Positions 58,207 to 64,000 of a stretch of 64,000 nucleotides of DNA are shown piece by piece. The notes under the pieces were generated by a model, which searched no databases, was not told the DNA's origin, and was given only the letters and a program-made list of their open reading frames with translations. Source of the stretch: Helianthus annuus (lineage: Eukaryota > Streptophyta > Magnoliopsida > Asterales > Asteraceae); assembly GCF_002127325.2 (NCBI RefSeq), contig NC_035444.2, positions 36,739,140 through 36,803,139 of the forward strand. Direction: 5' to 3'. The translations under genes were made by a program, and so were the position numbers. Each line of letters opens with the position of its first letter. The first letter of the stretch is position 1.

Positions 58207-61200
58207 TCATCTTAGTTCAACATTCATCTGACTCTGCACCTGATCTCGAACATTCCACTGCATCGATATCCATCCATCAAATCGTAATATTTATTGTTAT
58301 TATTATTAGTAGTAAAAATTGGATTTTAAATGAAACATGTTTTAATGAAAAAATGTTAATCTACCTGTAGCTCGTTTATTTCCTCGTCTGTAAGAGAACG
58401 CTCCATGGAGCGATATGTGATCCTGTAACAATGGCTAGTCATTCCTTTCTTGTTGGTGAAGTTGTCAATCAATACTACCTGAACATATTATAGATCAGTG
58501 TTATTTCATACTAAAATAAACAAATAAAAAAACAATCAGAGAAAGAACCGAAGACAGTTTTATACCTCCTCCGCAAGATCACCAGCAACGCCTCTGACAA
58601 TTTCGCAAAGGTTGTTTTCTGTGAATGAGTCATTGATCCAGAAACTCATGTCTTTATAACAAGGTGGATACTGCATATAATATTATATATCAGAATAGGA
58701 TATTATAATAAGTTTCATGGAGTTTCTGAGGAAGTCACAACAAAAGAACCAAGTTAACCTTTGGCAAACAGTACACATACCTTTGAAAATGGCTTGAATT
58801 TTATCCCAAGTTGACCTTTAGTAAACTGCATCAACAAGGGAAGACCATGGAGGTCAAATCAGGTTCTTCAAAGTATATTATTGTATTCATAAATTAAAAA
58901 AAAAAAAAAAAGACATCTTTCTTCTTTAACCCTCCAAAACCTAATGGTTTTTCATAAGCCACCCATCCAAAAAGATGGTGAAGTGTAGATGTAGTAATTT
59001 CGATTTTCGACCCATTAACTTATGGATTGGTTGATAATTTGTTTTAAAAAGCGATAGGCGCACAAAGGCGACGAGGTCTAAAATTGAGGCGCGAAGCGCA
59101 AAAGCGGTGGGCTTTTCTTACCCGAGGCGCAAGGTGTTTCCCATACATGTCCCATAGGTTTTTAGCTTTTCCTTTAACCAAAATATAGCTATAAATAAGG
59201 CTTTTATACCATTTTACTTGCATGTACAAGTCAAAAAACCCAAGGTACAACATTTTTCTGCAGTAAAAACGCCTCAGATACATGAGGCGCGCGCCTCAGG
59301 CCAAAAAGCCCCCCAAAAAACACTAAAATCTGCGCCTTTTGGGCGCTACTTGTAATTACACAAGGCGCTAAGCAAAAAAAGCCCCAGAAGCTGCGCCTCG
59401 CGCCTCAACTTGATAATCTGATATGGGTTATGTTTTGTCACTCGTCAAACACGTAAAATCGTAAAAAAAAATCAGCTTAAGAGGGAATTGAGTTGCAAAA
59501 TAGCTTATATTGATTTAAGTTATATTTTTGTAATCATATCTGACACTAACTTAATTTAATATATATACTTGGAAAGTGAGTGTGAATAGTAATTTGATTT
59601 TTATAATAATATATAGTTTTTTTCCGTACTTTTATGAGTTCAATATTACAATAGAATACTATTATATTTACTTTTAACCTTAAAAATATTTCTTTAATTT
59701 TAATTTTTAACGATTTTCTTTTTTTAATATTACTGATACTGTCTGAACAACATCAATACCGTACCGTATAACATTTTTATAGTTTTTTTTTATTATTATT
59801 CGCGTCATCATGTGCTTATTATTATGTACGATTCGATAAAAGTTCTATTCGAACGGGCCATATATAGTTGATTTTTTTAATCATCACAAACCGAACATAT
59901 ACCGACCAAACAACATTGGTAACCGTACAGTATTCGTTTTTATAGTTTTCTTGACGTGGCGCCGGCGGTATTAAATTCATTGAACACAAAGTTATATTCG
60001 CAATAAAGTATATTTTGGTATCGTAAGCTATATCAAGTGTCTGTACGATACCGGTATCGTAACAGACCGATACCGACCGAACACCGGTACCTATACAGGT
60101 ATTCGTTTTTATTGTTTTCAATTGATGTAAAACACGTGTCGATTGGCAACGATTGTTATGCCGCGTGCCGTAACGAACCAAACCGATAATGACCAAAGGT
60201 CCGCAGCGAAGCGCGCTGGAATCCCACTAGTTATCTATAATAAGATTAGGACAAAAATTGTTTTAGGCCAACCCGTTTTGACCCGTAACCTAACCTGGTC
60301 ATTTGGGACTAGTAAAGTACCTGAGACGTGAATCGCTTATCTGTAGACCAAAAAAGTCTAATATCAGGAATATCAAACAGGACCATTGCCAAACGTTCCA
60401 ATCCAAGCCCAAAAGCCCAAGCCACATTATCGGTTTTCCCTCCACGTTTTAATATTTCTTGTTCCATTACACCGCAACCAAGAACCTCCAACCACTTCTC
60501 CTGAACAATCAATTAAAATAACATAACTTTTATTAAAAAAAAAATACGTCATGCTAGTTCACTAGTCAAATATCTTAAATGCCCATGAATTTTGTATCAA
60601 AATTACCTGGAAATATATCTCGAGTTCAAAAGATGGATTTGTAAATGGAAAATAAGTGTCGACCCATCGCATTTCAACAGCACCTGAACATTTCAACGAG
60701 TTTTAAATTCCATCTCAACTTTTAACAAATACATTTTTGAATTCTGGATCGTGAAGTGACTACTAACATCAACGATTTAGATCTAAAATTCGATTTCGTA
60801 CCAAAAAGGTGACGTGCCAAACCCTCGAGACAAGCTTTTAGATCATCTGCAGCATACGAAGTTCCATCCTTGCCAGAATCATTCCAATCATTTGGACTGA
60901 ACACTCTAACTCCTTCCATCTGCATACTCTCATACAACAATTATAACCCGCATATCAAGGGGGTGTTTGGACTGTTTTGAAACTGATTATATGTGACTTT
61001 AGTAATCAAAATTAATAATCAAATAACCTGCTATGATGATTAGTTTTCTTACAAAACTTGTCTGCCTCTCACTATCTGATTATTTTAACTACATGTGACA
61101 ATACTAGCTCGTCAGGCGAACCGAAAGGAGTAATTCTGTATATGGTCTGGGTTGAGTTGACCCGAACCAATATTGGTCAAATTATTAACCTGTTTTCTTC

Positions 61201-61927
61201 TAAGCTATTTTTTTTACTGGTTTGACTGTTAAGAAAATAAACTATAACAGGATTTAATGAATGCATAAGTAAATAAACTTAAATTGCCACCTCGAATATG
61301 GACCTTAAATTATTAGATAATAATATACTTACATCATCACTTTTACCTATACACCCCCTTAGTTAACTGTAATATTATAGAATTATCGTTGCTTTGGGAG
61401 GAAAAAAAAAACAGATACCTGATGGAATACAGGATAATGAGTTGAATCAATGGAGTCTCTTCGATAAACGTCGCCGGTAACAAGAAAATTTGTATATCCT
61501 TTTCTTAGTAACTCAGCCTGATGTGCACTAGTGTGACACCTCAGCACGGTTTCTGCATCAATGTAGTATGTATCATTGTAACTCCTGCTCACATGATCAG
61601 CAGGTACCAACACATCATCAAAGTTCTGCATGCATAAAGGTTATAAAATTGTTAACCGGAGATATATAAATGTATAAATAAATAATAATCAAAAGGTATT
61701 TTCTTTGTAGTAATTTACGGATTTAAAGAGGGTTACCTGTTTGGTAGTAACAATTGGGCACAAATCATCAAACTTAAGAAACTGAGAGTTATAGTTGGAG
61801 TCAAAATACTTGTGTATTGCATTCTTGAGGATCCCAAGGGGATGATTGTCTCTCCTATGAAGCTGTAATCCTAGTTTAGTGAATATTAGATCTGGGACAT
61901 TATTTGTCGGTTCGTCCTTAACCACAT
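58207..61927 (-). CDS. Organellar phenylalanyl-tRNA synthetase, exons 2-10 (5' end missing)
   Basis: Monomeric class II enzyme that charges organellar tRNA-Phe with phenylalanine. Exons on the - strand are 61737-61927, 61419-61625, 60802-60919, 60607-60683, 60321-60500, 58781-58825, 58566-58670, 58365-58478 and 58207-58257. All have GT-AG borders, and phases agree across every junction I checked. Landmarks are [25 protein letters not shown] and [18 protein letters not shown] (motif 2). Motif 3 is [20 protein letters not shown]. The C-terminal anticodon-binding-like domain ([32 protein letters not shown]) ends [20 protein letters not shown]. No stop or shift was seen. Exon 1 with the transit peptide was not found up to 64000. 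Expression is presumably housekeeping. Confidence 0.95.
59049..59409. repeat. GCGCCTC-rich repeat in PheRS intron 6
   Basis: Begins around AAGCGATAGGCGCACAAAGG and ends GCTGCGCCTCGCGCCTC. It carries inverted GAGGCGC/GCGCCTC words at both ends and in the middle (GAGGCGCGCGCCTC near 59283). A similar short patch occurs at 62225-62290. Probably an old non-autonomous transposon; family uncertain. Confidence 0.5.
60198..60230 (+). mobile_element. Helitron 3' terminus in PheRS intron 6
   Basis: GTCCGCAGCGAAGCGCGCTGG is a hairpin-type sequence typical of plant Helitron 3' ends. It is followed by AATCCCACTAG and then T. The element must extend to the left within the intron (roughly from 59.5-59.7 kb), but its TC start was not pinned down. 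Confidence 0.65.
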
Positions 61928-63007
61928 CTGTATCGCAAAATTACCAATAGAGACTATATCAGAACACAAAATCAAAAGACTAGCTAACAGTTAAGTTGAT
62001 GATAAAAGATTCACCAAAAGTTGGTATGGTATAATAAAAGGATATGAAACTTAACGTTTACAAAAAAAAAAAAAAAAAAAAAAAAAATCAAACCTGTTTG
62101 ACTTCTGAAAATACCCAACCTACTTATGAACTTTGTACTGATGTAAATTCAGTTCTCATTACATCATATAACAAGCACCAAAAAGTAAACAAAAATTGCA
62201 TTAGTAAGAAGAGCTCGTAGTTGTCAAAAGCGCACAAGCTCTGAGAGTTGAAAGCCCACCTTTTAGGCGCTCAAGCGCATATTCAGGTGATTTTCCGGCT
62301 AAAAATTCAGCCAAATTTCTATATATATAACACTTAACGTAGTTTCTTAGGAACAGATTATTGTTTGGACAGAAATGTAATGGTAACTACAGTTCTGCCA
62401 CCTCCTTTGTATACGAAGGAGAGAAAAACTAAACAGGAGTAAGAGAGGGGAAGAGAATACGTAAAGAGAGTTAGGGGCCGGCCACCAATCCTTACGGAGG
62501 AGACACTGCGGTGCGCCGGTGGTGGCATCACAACCCGAGGCGTACACTACCACAACTCGCTGACCGGAGGACGAGGGTTCCTCAGTATTGTCGGCTCCGT
62601 GGTACAACTGACGGCGGTTCTACTCCCATGGTCTAGGTAGTGTACGAGCTATGTAGTTAATATCCCGATATATCCCAAGCGTGTGTTCATTTCATTTCAG
62701 CTATGAGTAAAAATGTGGCGGCAACCCGAACAAAAAACCCTAATTAAGACTGAAATAAGCCTAGAATCAATCTAAAACATGTGCCAAGCCCGAGCTTAAA
62801 AAAAAACCCTGGTATTTTAGCTAGAGGGGGCAATCTTGACCCAAAGCCTTCCAAGTGGGTCAATTTGGGTTGATTTTAAAATTATATGGGTTGGTTTGGG
62901 TTAGATATTTTAACTAAATGGGTCACAATGGGTCACTTGAAATTTCATCTTTTTATTTTCGGGTCAAAGCGGGTCGACAACATTAAAGAAATGGGTCGAT
63001 ATGGGTT
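61928..63007. other. PheRS first intron or upstream DNA
   Basis: Contains a poly-A run at about 62060..62087 and a GC-richer block at 62340-62640 with an 86-codon - strand ORF that does not resemble PheRS. Repeated GGGTC...GGGTT words occur from about 62850. Exon 1 was not found here. Confidence 0.5.
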
Positions 63008-63290
63008 AGTGTCTTAAAGAAACGGGGAAGGTTTCGGATCAGAGCGGGTTTCGAGCCGGCATAAGTATCTGCACAACACGGGTTACGGCACGAAACAGGT
63101 TCAGTTCAAATTGAGTTTCGGGCCGAGACAGGCTTCGGCACGACGTAGGTTTTGGATCGGAACGGGGTCGGTTCGGGTCGGGTTTCGGGCCGACACGGGT
63201 TTTTGCACGGGACGGGTTTCGGATCACAACGGGTTTTGGGCCGACATGAGTTTCCGCACGAGACGTGTTTCAGGTCGGGACGAGTTTCGT
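63008..63290. repeat. Degenerate GGGTTTCGG-rich repeat leading into the minisatellite
   Basis: Irregular words such as CGGGTTTCGGATC, GGGCCGACA and GCACGAGACG recur about every 20-25 bp and pass into the regular 15-bp array. It looks like an older or related repeat. Confidence 0.6.
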
Positions 63291-63666
63291 ACCGTTTCGA
63301 CGCGAACCGTTTCGACCCGTACCGTTTCGATCCGTACCGTTTCGAATCGAACCGTTTCGACGCGAACCGTTTCGAATCGAACCGTTTCGACTCGTACCGT
63401 TTCGAATCGAACCATTTCGACGCGAACCGTTTCGACCCGTGCCGTTTCGATGCGAACCGTTCCGACCCGTACCGTTTCGACCCGTACCGTTTCGACCCGT
63501 ACCGTTTCGAATCGAACCGTTTCGACGCGAACCGTTTCGACCCGTACCGTTTAGAATCGAACCGTTTCGACGCGAACCGTTTCGAATCGAACTGTTTCGA
63601 CCCGTACCGTTTCGACCGGTACCGTTTCGATGCGAACCGTTTCGACCCGTACCGTTTCGACTAGAA
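63291..63666. repeat. Well-preserved 15-bp minisatellite, about 25 units
   Basis: Unit ACCGTTTCGANNCGN, with subtypes ACCGTTTCGACGCGA, ACCGTTTCGACCCGT and ACCGTTTCGAATCGA. It is CpG-rich. The multiple-of-three period gives open frames in several registers on both strands; none has a start context or non-repeat domain, so they are rejected as genes. It is the same unit as the decayed array at 20356..20731. Confidence 0.93.
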
Positions 63667-64000
63667 CCGATCCCATCATCAGTGACATACGAACCAACAC
63701 CGATCAATTGCAAAATAAACTTTATGTAGCGTTATGTGTACAGTTACTATAACAATATATAACTGTATGTGCAAGTTTGTGTGATATAAATATGTAGCGA
63801 TGCTATATATATGTCTGTATGTATAATTTGCAGATCCAATTATTCAAACACACATCCAATTATTCAAAGATTATTCAAACACAGATCCAAAATTTGCAGT
63901 GAAAATAAACAATCAGAGATTGAATTTGGATATATCATAGCCACACATGATAGTTAACTCTGCAAAATATGAAATCCAGTTTACCTAATTTCATATGCGT
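63667..64000. other. AT-rich right edge
   Basis: Short direct repeats (CAAACACAGATCCAA / CAAACACACATCCAA) around 63846-63890; no coding exon seen. The PheRS first exon, if the intron continues, is beyond this edge. Confidence 0.5.

Noticed and set aside
62347..62607. Candidate first exon of the PheRS gene
   Set aside because: Right strand and position, but the sequence shows no similarity to the expected N-terminal region and no fitting splice donor in phase with exon 2.
63111..63729. Long overlapping ORFs on both strands encoding Phe/Asp/Arg-rich repeats
   Set aside because: They are by-products of a 15-bp tandem repeat, which keeps several frames open at once; no non-repeat domain or gene structure.

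Overview
The window is nuclear DNA of a flowering plant. It has spliced genes, long-LTR Ty3 chromoviruses, initiator-Met primer sites, Helitrons and a TS-type SINE. The retroelement proteins resemble those I remember from Asteraceae (sunflower/lettuce relatives), so a composite is the best guess; no database was searched. Only two host genes are convincing: a SAUR gene at 47.8 kb and an organellar phenylalanyl-tRNA synthetase gene at 58.2-61.9 kb. Nearly everything else is transposable-element DNA.

1-20.4 kb: two Ty3 chromoviruses (Tekay/Del-like) of one family, nested antisense. The outer copy (Gy1, + strand) is cut in its protease by the inner copy (Gy2, - strand, 370-13897), flanked by GATAT duplications. 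Gy2's 3.2-kb LTRs are almost identical, so it is very young, yet its pol is frameshifted at the integrase. Gy2 also has an unusual proline/glutamine-rich leader ORF upstream of gag. Gy1's own 3' LTR (17051-20355) abuts a decayed 15-bp minisatellite.

20.9-22.35 kb: a non-autonomous Mutator-like element. 22.57-46.66 kb: a probable Helitron carrying a decayed, intron-bearing RPA70-like gene and minisatellites. It is split by a third Ty3 chromovirus (Gy3, 28574-45682, AACAC duplications). One Gy3 LTR holds a gag-only copia element (29829-37899, GTGTC duplications), which itself holds a 900-bp hAT (32156-33055, 8-bp duplications). That makes four layers of insertion.

46.7-48.3 kb: a SINE with an 18-bp duplication and a 395-bp Helitron lie just upstream of the SAUR gene. 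48.3-58.2 kb: gene-poor DNA with a LINE remnant, a truncated Harbinger transposase, a copia LTR remnant, an inverted MITE pair and a 156-bp hAT MITE. 58.2-61.9 kb: nine exons (2-10) of organellar PheRS on the - strand; exon 1 was not found and probably lies beyond the right edge. The last kilobase holds a second, well-kept 15-bp minisatellite of the same family as the one at 20.4 kb.
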